This document shows, piece by piece, positions 27,228 to 36,369 of a DNA stretch of 64,000 nucleotides. The stretch's first letter is position 1; each line of letters opens with the position of its first letter. The position numbers and the translations under genes were made by a program. The stretch is from NCBI RefSeq assembly GCF_000445445.1, contig NZ_ASXP01000005.1, forward strand, positions 53-64,052, written 5' to 3'. Under the pieces are notes generated by a model. It saw only the letters and a list, made by a program, of their open reading frames with translations. It did no database searches and had not been told where the DNA came from. The DNA comes from Sporomusa ovata DSM 2662 (GTDB lineage Bacteria > Bacillota > Negativicutes > Sporomusales > Sporomusaceae).

Positions 27228-28201
27228 TTAAGCACCACATCTGCCGGCATACCTGGCTTTAAAATCCCTTCGGCATTGTCAAGCTGTACCTTAACCGCAA
27301 ACACCAGATTGGCCCGTTCGCTTTGCGTAATACTCTGACGGGGAGTAAACTCGGCGTTTTGGTTAATTTCTTTGATCTCTCCGCGGAATACTCTGTCCGG
27401 AAAAGAATCTACCTTTACCTTGGCTTCCTGCCCAACAGCAATCAGTCCTAATTGGGTTGAAGACACATATATCTTTACCCAACAATCGTTCATATCTCCC
27501 ACTGTCAATATGGCGGCTCCGGGATTAACATACTCACCATTTTCAAAATTTTTAGAAAGAATCAGTCCGTTGATTGGACTGATAACCACCGTATCTTCTA
27601 ACAATACCTTGCTGGCTGCCAGCACCGCCTTACTGCGCTCCAGTTCCAGGCGCTGCGCTTCAATAGCTTCTGGCCGGTTGCCTTCAATTCCCAGACTTAG
27701 TCGCTGATTGGCTGCAGTCATACTGCCATAGGCCACTTCCATGTTGGAACGGGCGGTATCCAGCTGCTGCAGTGAAATTGCGCCAGCTTGATACAGGCTT
27801 TGATAGCGTTCATAATCCTGTCTGGTTTTTTCATATGTCGACCGGGCCGAATCCAGCAGGGCACTTAGTTCCTGCCGCTCCTGACTGCGCGGCCCGGCTT
27901 CCAAATCCCGCAGTTGCGCAGCCGCCTTGGCAAGTGCAGCTTCATCCCTGACAACCTGGGCTTCCAAATCCGCTCTGGTTATCTTGGCAACCTTTTGCCG
28001 GGCCTCAACCGCATCGCCAGCCTTTAGCTCCAGTCCTGTCAAATAACCATTCACCTTTGGCATAACATCGGCCCGCGTTACTTCGATTGTGCCCGTAGCC
28101 GTAATACCGGTTTCTGCTGGTTTTAGGTACTTATAAGCCGCCCCGCCTGTTACAAACAGGGTAAGCAAAACACCAACCAGTATTTTTTTATTTATCACCA
28201 C
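27224..28201 (-). CDS. HlyD/YbhG-type membrane fusion protein
   Basis: The periplasmic adaptor linking an inner-membrane pump to the outer membrane, 325 residues. It has an N-terminal signal-anchor (about 7-25), two lipoyl half-domains, a coiled-coil hairpin (about 75-195, rich in LEAG...QERQEL and AQRLELERSKA) and a beta-barrel domain with LVFAVKVQLDN. An adaptor of this kind fits a double-membrane cell. It overlaps the TetR gene by 14 bases. Confidence 0.9.
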   Translation of the reverse strand: MVINKKILVGVLLTLFVTGGAAYKYLKPAETGITATGTIEVTRADVMPKVNGYLTGLELKAGDAVEARQKVAKITRADLEAQVVRDEAALAKAAAQLRDLEAGPRSQERQELSALLDSARSTYEKTRQDYERYQSLYQAGAISLQQLDTARSNMEVAYGSMTAANQRLSLGIEGNRPEAIEAQRLELERSKAVLAASKVLLEDTVVISPINGLILSKNFENGEYVNPGAAILTVGDMNDCWVKIYVSSTQLGLIAVGQEAKVKVDSFPDRVFRGEIKEINQNAEFTPRQSITQSERANLVFAVKVQLDNAEGILKPGMPADVVLK

Positions 28202-28790
28202 ACTCTTTCACCCCACTCAAAAAAATTTCTACTGCTTGCACAACAAAATTTTCACCCTGCACAGTACCATCTGGCACAAATCGCCGCGAAATAGGACGGG
28301 AAATAAAATAAAAGTTTAACATACCTACCAATGCCAAGGCTGCTGCATTAACATCCATATCCTTACGAAATTCACCGCAATCAATTCCCTCGTGTATTGT
28401 ATTTGTCAAAAAACCGTAGACTCGGTGAATATACTTTTGAATAAGCGGTTCAAAGAAGCGGGAGGGACTAATAATCTCGCCCATAAGAAATTTAGTAAAA
28501 AAGGGCATTTTACCATGCACCATGGCTACACCCTGCGCATACTTGATGATTTTTTCAGTTGGTGAAGCTTTTGTTCCCGAAACAGAGTCCAACAATATCC
28601 CTATAGGCGAAAACTGCTTTTCAAGAATTGCCGAATACAAACTCTCTTTGCCGCCAAAATGATAGGAGATCAATGCACTGTTTGCGCCTGCCTCCTGTGA
28701 CAGCTCCCGTATCGATACCCCCGCCAACCCTTTTGCGGAAAATAATTTTTCCCCCGCCTCAATCAATTTATCTCTTGTATCCTTTTCCAC
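28188..28790 (-). CDS. TetR family regulator, CecR/YbiH-like
   Basis: This 200-residue repressor has an N-terminal helix-turn-helix (about 25-55: GVSIRELSQEAGANSALISYHFGGKE), with a C-terminal domain like DUF1956 (CecR/YbiH). It heads the exporter operon exactly as ybiH heads ybhGFSR in E. coli. A palindromic site overlaps its own promoter, so it is very likely autoregulatory and controls the pump in response to the exported compound. The ligand is unknown. Confidence 0.9.
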   Translation of the reverse strand: MEKDTRDKLIEAGEKLFSAKGLAGVSIRELSQEAGANSALISYHFGGKESLYSAILEKQFSPIGILLDSVSGTKASPTEKIIKYAQGVAMVHGKMPFFTKFLMGEIISPSRFFEPLIQKYIHRVYGFLTNTIHEGIDCGEFRKDMDVNAAALALVGMLNFYFISRPISRRFVPDGTVQGENFVVQAVEIFLSGVKECGDK

Positions 28791-28809
28791 AAATCTACTC
28801 CTTATTTAA

Positions 28810-28825
28810 TTAATCGATTGATTAA
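28810..28825 (-). promoter_or_regulatory. Probable TetR operator
   Basis: TTAATC, four bases, GATTAA: a perfect 6-4-6 palindrome immediately downstream of the -10 element and 19 bases before the TetR start. The position suits repression by the encoded regulator. Confidence 0.7.
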
Positions 28826-28855
28826 ATTGTACCTGTCAGCATTATCCTTTGTCAA
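28826..28855 (-). promoter_or_regulatory. Promoter of the TetR-exporter operon
   Basis: Minus-strand TTGACA (complement of 28850-28855), 18 bases, TACAAT (complement of 28826-28831). It abuts the palindromic operator. Confidence 0.75.
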
Positions 28856-28887
28856 GAAAAACCTCACCCCTCTTTTCTGAAAATAAT

Positions 28888-29017
28888 AAAAAAGCGTTAT
28901 CGCGCCCTTGAGGATACTGCTCTAACCGCAGAGACACAGAGGGGAGATGTATATCGAGACATTCCCTCTGCGTACTCTGCGTCTATGCGGTTCAAAGAAC
29001 TTATACTTTCTTTATGT
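28888..29017. repeat. CGCAGAG palindromic repeat, copy 4 (long type, inverted)
   Basis: Same element as copies 1-3 but in opposite orientation: the GCGTTATCGCGCCCTTGAGG flank is on the left and TTATACTTTCTTTATG on the right of the core (28923-28992). Confidence 0.9.
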
Positions 29018-29020
29018 ATC

Positions 29021-29055
29021 AAAAAGGAAGAGCACCTCCTGTACCCTTCCTTTTT
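29021..29055. terminator. A/T-flanked hairpin, possible bidirectional terminator
   Basis: AAAAAGGAAG pairs with CTTCCTTTTT around a 15-base loop. It lies in the intergenic region between the TetR gene and the divergent fusion protein. Bases 29056-29185 show no further feature. Confidence 0.5.
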
Positions 29056-29185
29056 GGCTTATACTATCGGAAACTATAGGAGTTTGCTTAAGCCTGTTAT
29101 CTATTTATCGAACACAGAGGTGCAATTGAGGCAACGCGTAGCTTTGCTATTGATAACTACAGTTGCCAAAGAATTTCTCCCAAGC

Positions 29186-29214
29186 TTGACGAATAAAGAA
29201 AAAAGTAGGACTAT
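29186..29214 (+). promoter_or_regulatory. Promoter of the orphan membrane fusion protein
   Basis: TTGACG (29186-29191), 17 bases, GACTAT (29209-29214), about 34 bases before the ATG. Confidence 0.5.
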
Positions 29215-29247
29215 AGTAGTATACTTTTGCATTTGGAGATGAAGTCT

Positions 29248-30399
29248 ATGAATAAAATTCCTGTACCAGCCAAGTATATCCCAACGCTCGTGATAACCGT
29301 CGTCCTCATCGCAGGGCTATTATTAGTCCGCTTCTTTGGTCTTTTTTCAGTTGGACATGTTGTGCCGCAACAAGGACCAACTGCTGTAACAACGGCACCT
29401 GTCAGTATCATCAATAAAGAAGTAGCAATCATTCTGCCCGGCACTGTCCAAAGCCGCCAGGCAGTCATTATCAGTGCCGAAATTTCCGGTCACCTCAGTG
29501 AGGTAAATGTAACCGAAGGCCAGCAGGTACAAGCCGGACAACTGCTTGCTCACATTGAAGGCTCCGCAGCATCTGCCGGCATAGAAACAGCAGTTACTCC
29601 TATTCCAGCCAGCCAAAATGAGGGTTCACGGCAACAGGCCCAGGCCAATTATGACAATATTGCCAAAGAATATGACCGTTATCAGAAATTGTATCAAGTA
29701 GGCGGCATTGCACGCCGGCAATTTGAAGATGTATCCGCCCGCTTACAAGCTGCGCGCGAAGCCTTATCCAGCGCCCAAGAAAATACAGCGTCTTCTTCTT
29801 CTAATAGCTCCAGCTCTACACGACTGCCGGGCTCGGCTAACCTTACTGCTCCAATTAGCGGCAAGGTCACCGGACTTGCCGCCGCTAACGGGAAAACAGT
29901 CCAGACAGGCCAGCAACTCATGGTACTAGACACTGGCGGCGATGTTCGCGTCGTTGTTCACCTTGAACAAAAGGATTTATATCGTGTCTCCTCAGGCACC
30001 CTGGCTGAAATTGTGGTTAATGATTCAGCACCGCAATCGCTCACCGGTCAAGTCGAAGCCATTTATCCGGTAGTTGGGACTGACACGCCATCCTTCCTGG
30101 CCCATATCAGGGTCGAAAACACCAATGGCCTGCTCAAAGCAGAACTCCCTGTACAGGTTCATCTGAAAACCGGCAATTCAGTACCTGTTCGTGCTGTGCC
30201 GCTAGCAGCAGTTTTTCAAGACCAGGGACTTAACTATCTGTACCTGGCCATTGACGGCCAAGCCGTCCGGCAGCAGGTAGATGTAGGCGCCACTATCAAT
30301 GACTTCGTAGAAATCACTTCCAATTTACCAGAACAGGCCCGCATCATAACCAGTGGCATAAATAATCTAAAAGATGGCGATGCAGTAGCACTTCCTTAA
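29248..30399 (+). CDS. RND-type membrane fusion protein, orphan
   Basis: A periplasmic adaptor of the AcrA/MexA type, about 383 residues from the ATG at 29248 (GGAGATGAAG upstream). One N-terminal membrane segment (about 10-30) precedes a lipoyl half, a short coiled-coil hairpin, the second lipoyl half (LTAPISGKVTGL) and a beta-barrel and proximal domain. Just after the hairpin lies a serine-rich linker (SSSSNSSSS, about 181-191), unusual at this position. No pump subunit is adjacent; the divergent exporter has its own adaptor, so its partner is elsewhere. Confidence 0.88.
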   Translation: MNKIPVPAKYIPTLVITVVLIAGLLLVRFFGLFSVGHVVPQQGPTAVTTAPVSIINKEVAIILPGTVQSRQAVIISAEISGHLSEVNVTEGQQVQAGQLLAHIEGSAASAGIETAVTPIPASQNEGSRQQAQANYDNIAKEYDRYQKLYQVGGIARRQFEDVSARLQAAREALSSAQENTASSSSNSSSSTRLPGSANLTAPISGKVTGLAAANGKTVQTGQQLMVLDTGGDVRVVVHLEQKDLYRVSSGTLAEIVVNDSAPQSLTGQVEAIYPVVGTDTPSFLAHIRVENTNGLLKAELPVQVHLKTGNSVPVRAVPLAAVFQDQGLNYLYLAIDGQAVRQQVDVGATINDFVEITSNLPEQARIITSGINNLKDGDAVALP

Positions 30400-30441
30400 A
30401 GAAACAAAAAAAAATCGCCTCACCCAAAGGTAAGACGTAAG

Positions 30442-30480
30442 AGGTCATGTCATAGGGATGCGTTTCCTAATGACCTTTAT
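30442..30480 (+). terminator. Possible terminator after the fusion protein
   Basis: AGGTCAT (30442-30448) pairs with ATGACCT (30470-30476), with an inner AGG/CCT pairing, then TTTAT. Confidence 0.45.
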
Positions 30481-30548
30481 AGCATACATGCAAATTGTTA
30501 GAAAAGAATTATAAAAGCGCCAAAGTACAAAAACTTTCTATTTTATGG

Positions 30549-30593
30549 CACAAGAAACCGCCAGACTTTATTACAAGCCGGCGGTTTCTTGGT
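30549..30593. terminator. Terminator after hydG
   Basis: CAAGAAACCGCC (30551-30562) and GGCGGTTTCTTG (30580-30591) form a 12-bp stem, 19 bases downstream of the hydG stop on the minus strand. Confidence 0.8.
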
Positions 30594-30609
30594 TACTGTG
30601 TCCGCAGCC

Positions 30610-32028
30610 TTAAAAGCGGAAGTCGCGTTTTCCAGCATTAAGTTCTGTCAAATGCTCAATGGCAATCTTACGAACTTTTTCATTGGTAATACGGGGAATT
30701 TCGTTGGCAATTACGATTTCACCCTTTGCTTTGGTATCTGCCGAAGCATAGTCCTCTAAGTATTCCTTAAGTGTCATTAGGGCATTTGGCTGACAACAGT
30801 TGGCAATTTGTCCTGTCTTTACCAGACTCATAAACCGGTCACCTGTACGTCCTTCACGATAGCAAGCCGTACAGAAGCTGGGAATATAGCCCAAAGTCAG
30901 CAGCCAATTTACAACTTCATCCAGAGTACGGCTGTCATTTACATCAAACTGGGCCGAATTATCGTCTTCTGCTTCTTTTTCATAATAGCCGCCAACACTA
31001 GTACAAGAAGCGCCGCTGATTTGGGATATGCCTAATTCCAGCACCCGCTCACGGGTCTTTTGGGATTCACGGGTAGAAACAATCATACCAGTGTACGGAA
31101 CAGCAATCCGGAGCACGGTTACTATTTTAGCAAATATATCATCAGAAATAGCATTGCTAAAGTTTTCGGGGTCAATATCATCTGCCGGGCGAATCCGCGG
31201 AACACTGATGGTATGCGGGCCAACTCCCATAGCCGCCTCTAAATGTTCAGCATGCATAAGCAGACCAACAAAATCATAGCGGTACATATTTAATCCAAAC
31301 AAGACACCGACGCCAACATCATCAATTCCGCCTTCCATGGCCCGATCCATGGCTTCGGTGTGGTAGGCATAGTCTTTCTTTGGTCCGGTTGGGTGCAGCT
31401 CTTCATAGGCTTTTTTATTATAGGTTTCCTGGAAAAGAATATAGGTCCCAATACCGGCATCCTTTAGTTTACGGTAGTTTTCCACAGTTGTTGCGGCAAT
31501 ATTGACATTAACACGGCGAATAGCACCATTTTTATGTTTGATACCGTAAATAGTTTTGATGCTTTCCAAAACATATTCAATCGGATTATTAACAGGGTCT
31601 TCGCCTGTTTCCAAAGCCAGCCGCTTATGTCCCATGTCCTGTAAGGCAGTTACCTCACGGGCAATATCCTCTTGTGAGAGTTTTTTGCGGGAAATATTTT
31701 TATTTTTAAAATGATAGGGGCAGTATACACAGCCATTTATACAGTAGTTAGAAAGATATAGCGGCGCAAACATTACAATACGGTTTCCATAAAGCTTTTG
31801 CTTGATTTCTTTTGCCAATGACATCATTTTTTCATTCTCATCTTCTAAGTCACACTCCAGCAGTACGGCTGCTTCACGGTGAGTCAGACCTTTACAATCC
31901 CTGGCACGTTCTATAAGGCTGTCAATAAGTTCACGATTGCTTTTGTTTTGCTGCGCAAAAGCCAGCGTATCCAACACTTCCTGGTCGTCAATAAATTCAG
32001 TAGCAATTTTTGATTTACAATTATACAT
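30610..32028 (-). CDS. hydG: [FeFe]-hydrogenase maturase HydG
   Basis: A radical SAM tyrosine lyase that supplies CO and cyanide ligands for the H-cluster. It is 472 residues. The SAM-cluster motif CINGCVYC has cysteines at 96, 100 and 103. The C-terminal cluster motif FCTACYREG has C386 and C389, with a further cysteine at 411-412, as needed for the auxiliary cluster. GGAGTG lies six bases before the ATG at 32028, which excludes the longer TTG start. It is co-transcribed with the small TM1266-type gene just upstream. HydE and HydF are not in the window. Confidence 0.95.
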   Translation of the reverse strand: MYNCKSKIATEFIDDQEVLDTLAFAQQNKSNRELIDSLIERARDCKGLTHREAAVLLECDLEDENEKMMSLAKEIKQKLYGNRIVMFAPLYLSNYCINGCVYCPYHFKNKNISRKKLSQEDIAREVTALQDMGHKRLALETGEDPVNNPIEYVLESIKTIYGIKHKNGAIRRVNVNIAATTVENYRKLKDAGIGTYILFQETYNKKAYEELHPTGPKKDYAYHTEAMDRAMEGGIDDVGVGVLFGLNMYRYDFVGLLMHAEHLEAAMGVGPHTISVPRIRPADDIDPENFSNAISDDIFAKIVTVLRIAVPYTGMIVSTRESQKTRERVLELGISQISGASCTSVGGYYEKEAEDDNSAQFDVNDSRTLDEVVNWLLTLGYIPSFCTACYREGRTGDRFMSLVKTGQIANCCQPNALMTLKEYLEDYASADTKAKGEIVIANEIPRITNEKVRKIAIEHLTELNAGKRDFRF

Positions 32029-32045
32029 TAGTAACACTCCTTTTA

Positions 32046-32312
32046 TTATTGTTTATCGGCGATTGGCGATAGCTTAGAATACACGGTTTTACTATTGACG
32101 TGGGGAATCATTCCTAACTTGCCGGAGAGAGCGCTGATAATATCATTGGGAGCATCCATAACAATACTAATTACTGAAACATTACGTTTGGGATAGGGGA
32201 TTCCCATTCTCCCTACAATGTACTCGCCATATTCGTGAAGAATATCGTTTATCTTTTTGGCGGAGTCCTTGTTTTCAACCACAATTCCAATAAGCGCAAT
32301 TCTTGTTTCCAT
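32046..32312 (-). CDS. TM1266-family iron-only hydrogenase system regulator
   Basis: This 88-residue protein (METRIALIGIVVENKDSAKKIN...) matches the small ferredoxin-fold/ACT-like family commonly found beside hydG, hydE and hydF and named for that association. The biochemical function is unproven. AAGGAG precedes the ATG at 32312; the longer upstream frame would run through a terminator-like stem and is rejected. It is followed by hydG after 17 bases. Confidence 0.85.
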   Translation of the reverse strand: METRIALIGIVVENKDSAKKINDILHEYGEYIVGRMGIPYPKRNVSVISIVMDAPNDIISALSGKLGMIPHVNSKTVYSKLSPIADKQ

Positions 32313-32330
32313 AAGATTTTTTATCTCCTT

Positions 32331-32371
32331 AAAATATAAAAATCCTTGTGAGCCAAAAGGCCACAAGGATA
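32331..32371 (-). terminator. Attenuator-like terminator upstream of the hydG operon
   Basis: On the minus strand ATCCTTGTG...CACAAGGAT forms a 9-bp stem, lengthened by GCC/GGC, followed by TTTTTATATTTT. It stands directly before the ribosome site of the TM1266-type gene, so transcription of the operon would need readthrough. Confidence 0.75.
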
Positions 32372-32570
32372 GACGTCAATAATTACGGGAAGCAATATAC
32401 AAGGCTATGCTTCTCCCTAAATTACACCTATTCTCTCGCCTTCTCATTCGGGACGAACCCTCATGCAATCAGCACGATACTTTGTTATGCAACTTTACCC
32501 TATGGTTTGCCGCAAGAAAAAATGAAACTCATTCCATCTTAGACAGCTTACCTAAATATTGACTAAATCG
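32372..32570 (-). other. Leader of the hydG operon, unassigned
   Basis: About 200 bases without a gene lie between the molybdopterin gene's end and the attenuator stem. Minus-strand segments include GGGTTCGTCCC and GGGAGAAGC...GCTTCCC, which can form short stems. It does not match a riboswitch class I can recall. Confidence 0.4.
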
Positions 32571-32602
32571 TAACATATTTTCAGATAAAAAACAATACTC
32601 AC

Positions 32603-34606
32603 TTACTGTACTGCTCTCACATTTACTTTAACATCATAAAATGTACTTCCATTACCCTTATCTGTTAAGCGCTGTGACGTCAGAGTATTGACTGAACGAT
32701 TGCCGGGAGCATGTTCAAGCCACCATACTCCTTCAGCAACAACAATCCCTGATGGGATTTTAGCTGAAATTCGCAATGTAAAAGCTACCTCGCCACGTTC
32801 GTTGCCGGCAATAACAAGCTGATCATCTTTTAGCCCCATTTTTCCGGCATCATCCGGATTTATTTGCAAAAGCATCTTATTGTTCTTGGTCAGGTCTGCT
32901 CTTTCATTAAACGACGAATTTAACAAGCGCATATCAGGCGCATTAACCAGCCAAAATTCGGCATCATCCCCGTGCGGCTTTGTATAGTTAGGCAAAATAG
33001 CATCTTCCTGAGGATTGAGAATTTCTATTTTCCCTGAAGGCGTCCTAAACTGAGTCTTGTAACCAGCAGGCAGCGATAATTCCAGTGGTCGTCCTTCCCG
33101 CAATGTTTCGAGTTGGGTACTTGCCAGCCAGGAAGATGGTTTAGCCAAAATAGCATCAATTAAATCATCAGCTGACTGTTTAAAGAAAGGTTTATTAATA
33201 CCCATTGCGTCTGCCAGCAGAGAAAATACCTCCCAGTTGGATTTTGCCTGCCCTACTGGCGAAATTGCAGGATAGGCACGCTGCATTACGTAGTTTCCAT
33301 AGGCGCGGTACATATCGCTGTGTTCGAGTGAGGTAGTTGCCGGTAAAACGATATCAGCATATTTCGCCGTATCAGTTATGAAACGTTCATGAACAACAGT
33401 AAACAAGTCTTCCCGCGCCAACCCCTGTAATACCAGGTTCTGATCAGGAGCAATGGCTGCCGGGTTGGAATTATATACATATAGACTTTTAATTGGGGGA
33501 TCAATCACTTCAGTTAAAGCCTGACCCAGTTTATTCATATTGAGCATTCGCCTTGGCTGTTCTTGAAACTCCTCATGAGTTACCCTATTACTCGGAAAAG
33601 CCGCATCGGTAGATGTACCGGTCAACAGTCCTCCTCCTGGTTTTCCCCAGGCTCCAACCACCCCAGGTAAACAAGTGATTGTTCTGACAGTCATTGCGCC
33701 ATTGCTATATCGGGATAAACCGCTGCCCAGCCGAATAAAAGGAGCCCCTGCTGTCGCATACTGCCTGGCTATCTCTTCAATTGCGCCAGCAGCAATACCG
33801 GTTATCTCACTGACTATCTCAGGTGAATACTTAGGCAAAACGGTTGTTACTAATTCCTCATATCCCTGTACATGTTTACCTATAAAATCCTTATCCGCCA
33901 GGTTCTCCCGTGCTATTACATGCATCATACCAAGTGCCAACGCACCATCAGTACCTGGACGAACAATAATCATTCGATCAGCAATTTTTGCGGTAGGTGT
34001 CTCATAAGTATCAATTAGCCACACCTTGGCTCCTTGTTTTTTGGCAATAATTATATCATGCATACTATGAATATTGGTTGCCAGCGTATGAATACCCCAA
34101 AGAATAATCAGATCGCTGCTATGAATCTCATTGGTATGTGGCGCCAATGTCTGACCCATAACAGCATTCCAGCCGTATCCTTTGGCTGGAGAACAAATAG
34201 TTCGCTCCAGGCGTGAAGCACCCAGGCTATAGAAGAACGGATGTCCGGCGTTGCGCTGCACAACCCCCATAGTCCCAGCATAGGAATATGGCAGTATGGC
34301 TTCGGCTCCATACTGAGCAATAATTCCCTTCCAGTTTGCTGTAATTCGCTCAAACGCTTCCTCCCAGGAAATCGGCGCAAATTTGCCACTCCCCTTACTA
34401 TCAATCCGCCGCAATGGCGTGACAATTCGCCGCTCTGAATGGACTGTTCGTTCATAATGAACCATCTTCGGACACAGTGTTCCTCTAGTAAATGGATGAT
34501 CCGGATCGCCCTCAACCTTGACAACCCTGCCATCAGCTACGTGAACAAGTAGTCCACATGTGTCCGGGCAATCATAGGGGCAGACTGAGCGTACTATTTT
34601 TTTCAT
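32603..34606 (-). CDS. Molybdopterin oxidoreductase, YoaE/YyaE-like
   Basis: A DMSO-reductase-superfamily catalytic subunit of 667 residues. The N-terminal [4Fe-4S] motif has C9, C13, C17 and C45 (CPYDCPDTC...LCPK). The molybdenum-ligand position is probably C138 in TICSPAKGYGWN, by comparison with the family. The C-terminal dinucleotide-binding domain has LLQINPDDAGKMG. No twin-arginine signal is present, so it is cytoplasmic. No partner iron-sulfur or membrane subunit is adjacent, so it may be a stand-alone enzyme of unknown substrate. AGGGGGA precedes the ATG at 34606. Confidence 0.88.
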   Translation of the reverse strand: MKKIVRSVCPYDCPDTCGLLVHVADGRVVKVEGDPDHPFTRGTLCPKMVHYERTVHSERRIVTPLRRIDSKGSGKFAPISWEEAFERITANWKGIIAQYGAEAILPYSYAGTMGVVQRNAGHPFFYSLGASRLERTICSPAKGYGWNAVMGQTLAPHTNEIHSSDLIILWGIHTLATNIHSMHDIIIAKKQGAKVWLIDTYETPTAKIADRMIIVRPGTDGALALGMMHVIARENLADKDFIGKHVQGYEELVTTVLPKYSPEIVSEITGIAAGAIEEIARQYATAGAPFIRLGSGLSRYSNGAMTVRTITCLPGVVGAWGKPGGGLLTGTSTDAAFPSNRVTHEEFQEQPRRMLNMNKLGQALTEVIDPPIKSLYVYNSNPAAIAPDQNLVLQGLAREDLFTVVHERFITDTAKYADIVLPATTSLEHSDMYRAYGNYVMQRAYPAISPVGQAKSNWEVFSLLADAMGINKPFFKQSADDLIDAILAKPSSWLASTQLETLREGRPLELSLPAGYKTQFRTPSGKIEILNPQEDAILPNYTKPHGDDAEFWLVNAPDMRLLNSSFNERADLTKNNKMLLQINPDDAGKMGLKDDQLVIAGNERGEVAFTLRISAKIPSGIVVAEGVWWLEHAPGNRSVNTLTSQRLTDKGNGSTFYDVKVNVRAVQ

Positions 34607-34643
34607 AAGCAATTCCCCCTAATTAAATTTCCTGCAGCCTAAA

Positions 34644-35582
34644 TTATAATAATACCGTTTGTGAACTTTTTACGGTTTTTGCGATTCGTTCTGTAATTTT
34701 ATCGGTTGCACAGGGTCTGCCAATAAGCAGTGGTGAATTGACATCATGCCGCTTCCTATTTTCAAACACAGCCTTTTCGCTGGCGGTAGCATAACAATAA
34801 ACACAACCATGCGGGCAGCAATCATAGGCACCGATATCTACGCTATCAATGCACTGGCAATATTCACGCTGTCCTTTTGCCTTTTTCACATCAATAGCGC
34901 AGCCAATAATTGTCTCAATAGTGTGCTTATTAATGCAGGCGGAATGTCTTATGCCAAATTGACTAAGCTCAATTTGCTCAGAGCAAGTTTCAAGGGAGAT
35001 ATTATTCAGCCTGGCAATCTCAGCAAACTCTGCCGCTATTTTTAACATGCTCAGGGTATCAACCTCGCTGCCAATAATGCCTTTTGCCTTCTTGCTGGTT
35101 TTGGCATACAAATCAACATAGCTAAAAATACACTTGTTAGTATACCCTTTTAGCAAGTGGCACATCTTGGCAAAGGTATGGACATGATATTCTGGCGGAA
35201 ACTGTTGACTGACAATAATAGGATCATAACGCCATATGGTGCGATGACTGCCTATTTTATTGCTGAGTGCTTTAAAGCTGTCAATAACCTTTGCTTTTTC
35301 AGGCAAATTATATTCGATGTCTTTACCGTATGAAGTCATCGTCCATTGAAAATAATACGAAAAGCCGAGTGCGTCTATCGTAGCTAACTTATTGAACATT
35401 GGTGCTGCGTTTTTTGTCCAAAACACAATACAATCAACATCCTCAGTATTAAGCGATATTTTGCTGATTTGTTTAGGATTCATCGGATTTCTTACATATA
35501 CATAACCAGCCTTCAGGCGATTTACAAACCATTCCGAATAGAAGGCTGGTATATCGGTCCTTCTGCTTGCACTAATTATCAT
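34644..35582 (-). CDS. DUF1848 protein with a C-terminal cysteine cluster
   Basis: This 312-residue protein begins MIISASRRTDIPAFYSEWF, diagnostic of DUF1848. A cysteine-rich segment at about 250-267, including CCPHGCVYCYA, has the CxxxCxxC spacing of a radical SAM cluster, unusually placed near the C-terminus as in this family. The function is unknown. The ATG lies 15 bases after the stop of the glucosaminidase gene on the same strand, so they may be co-transcribed. Confidence 0.85.
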   Translation of the reverse strand: MIISASRRTDIPAFYSEWFVNRLKAGYVYVRNPMNPKQISKISLNTEDVDCIVFWTKNAAPMFNKLATIDALGFSYYFQWTMTSYGKDIEYNLPEKAKVIDSFKALSNKIGSHRTIWRYDPIIVSQQFPPEYHVHTFAKMCHLLKGYTNKCIFSYVDLYAKTSKKAKGIIGSEVDTLSMLKIAAEFAEIARLNNISLETCSEQIELSQFGIRHSACINKHTIETIIGCAIDVKKAKGQREYCQCIDSVDIGAYDCCPHGCVYCYATASEKAVFENRKRHDVNSPLLIGRPCATDKITERIAKTVKSSQTVLL

Positions 35583-35597
35583 GTTTTCACCATTTTG

Positions 35598-36215
35598 TCA
35601 ATCAGTTTTTTCACGCATAATTTTTGCATGGATTTTCAAAATCTTTTGTCCGTAGTTGGTACCTGGCACAGCCCATTTTCCATTGAGATCAGTCCAGGTT
35701 TTCGCTCCGCCAAAGTTCTTGCTGCATTTTAAAAGATTGTACCGGGGATCAACAATTTCCTTCTTCGGCGGTTCTGTAGACGCATAGCCCAATAGATGCT
35801 GCACCTGAGCTCTGACACCGATTTGTGCTGAAATAAACCATGCTCCTTGTCCCCCATCGCCGACTGTTCCTAAACCACAATAATTGTTCTGTAGCGGTAT
35901 CACATCACCGCCATACTTAAAATTACCAGTTTCATTTAACGCCTGGGCAAATGCAACGTCAGGCCGGATGCCTTCGTCTGTAGCCTCAGTATAAAAATCG
36001 TCGACTAATTCTTCCGCTGAAACAGTAATCGCTGGAAAAGGATTCCTGCTAAACAGGTACTGCAAACATTGCTCCTTAGTCGCCAGCGGCGGCCCCATAA
36101 TTGATAAATCAAACACCGTGTTGCTATTAAGTTCATCCCCCATTAGCGGTGACCCAGCAAATGCCACCGGCATAAAAACAAATATAACGCAAGTAACTAA
36201 CACCAGAATACGCAT
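35598..36215 (-). CDS. Secreted glucosaminidase-domain protein
   Basis: A 205-residue exported peptidoglycan hydrolase. The signal peptide is 1-20 (ending VAFA-GS). The glucosaminidase domain has the likely catalytic E95 in QALNETGNFKYGG and the family block NNYCGLGTVGDGG. It would cut the glycan strand after N-acetylglucosamine. GGAGG eight bases before the ATG at 36215 decides this start over one nine codons upstream. The next minus-strand genes upstream are also wall-related. Confidence 0.88.
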   Translation of the reverse strand: MRILVLVTCVIFVFMPVAFAGSPLMGDELNSNTVFDLSIMGPPLATKEQCLQYLFSRNPFPAITVSAEELVDDFYTEATDEGIRPDVAFAQALNETGNFKYGGDVIPLQNNYCGLGTVGDGGQGAWFISAQIGVRAQVQHLLGYASTEPPKKEIVDPRYNLLKCSKNFGGAKTWTDLNGKWAVPGTNYGQKILKIHAKIMREKTD

Positions 36216-36369
36216 TTCTTTCCTCCATAGATCTATTTTCATCAGACTGCCTGCTTCACATCCATCTGCATTCTCTACAAAAAGCCTGCATTCCTTTAAG
36301 CTTGTCCTGCCATTTCAAATAAAAAGTTCGCCTAAACCAAAAAGTCTAAGCGACTATAACGAAAAACCC

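Noticed and set aside
32372..32570. c-di-GMP, FMN, molybdenum-cofactor or cobalamin riboswitch
   Set aside because: The conserved cores of these classes that I can recall are not present; only the terminator is clear.
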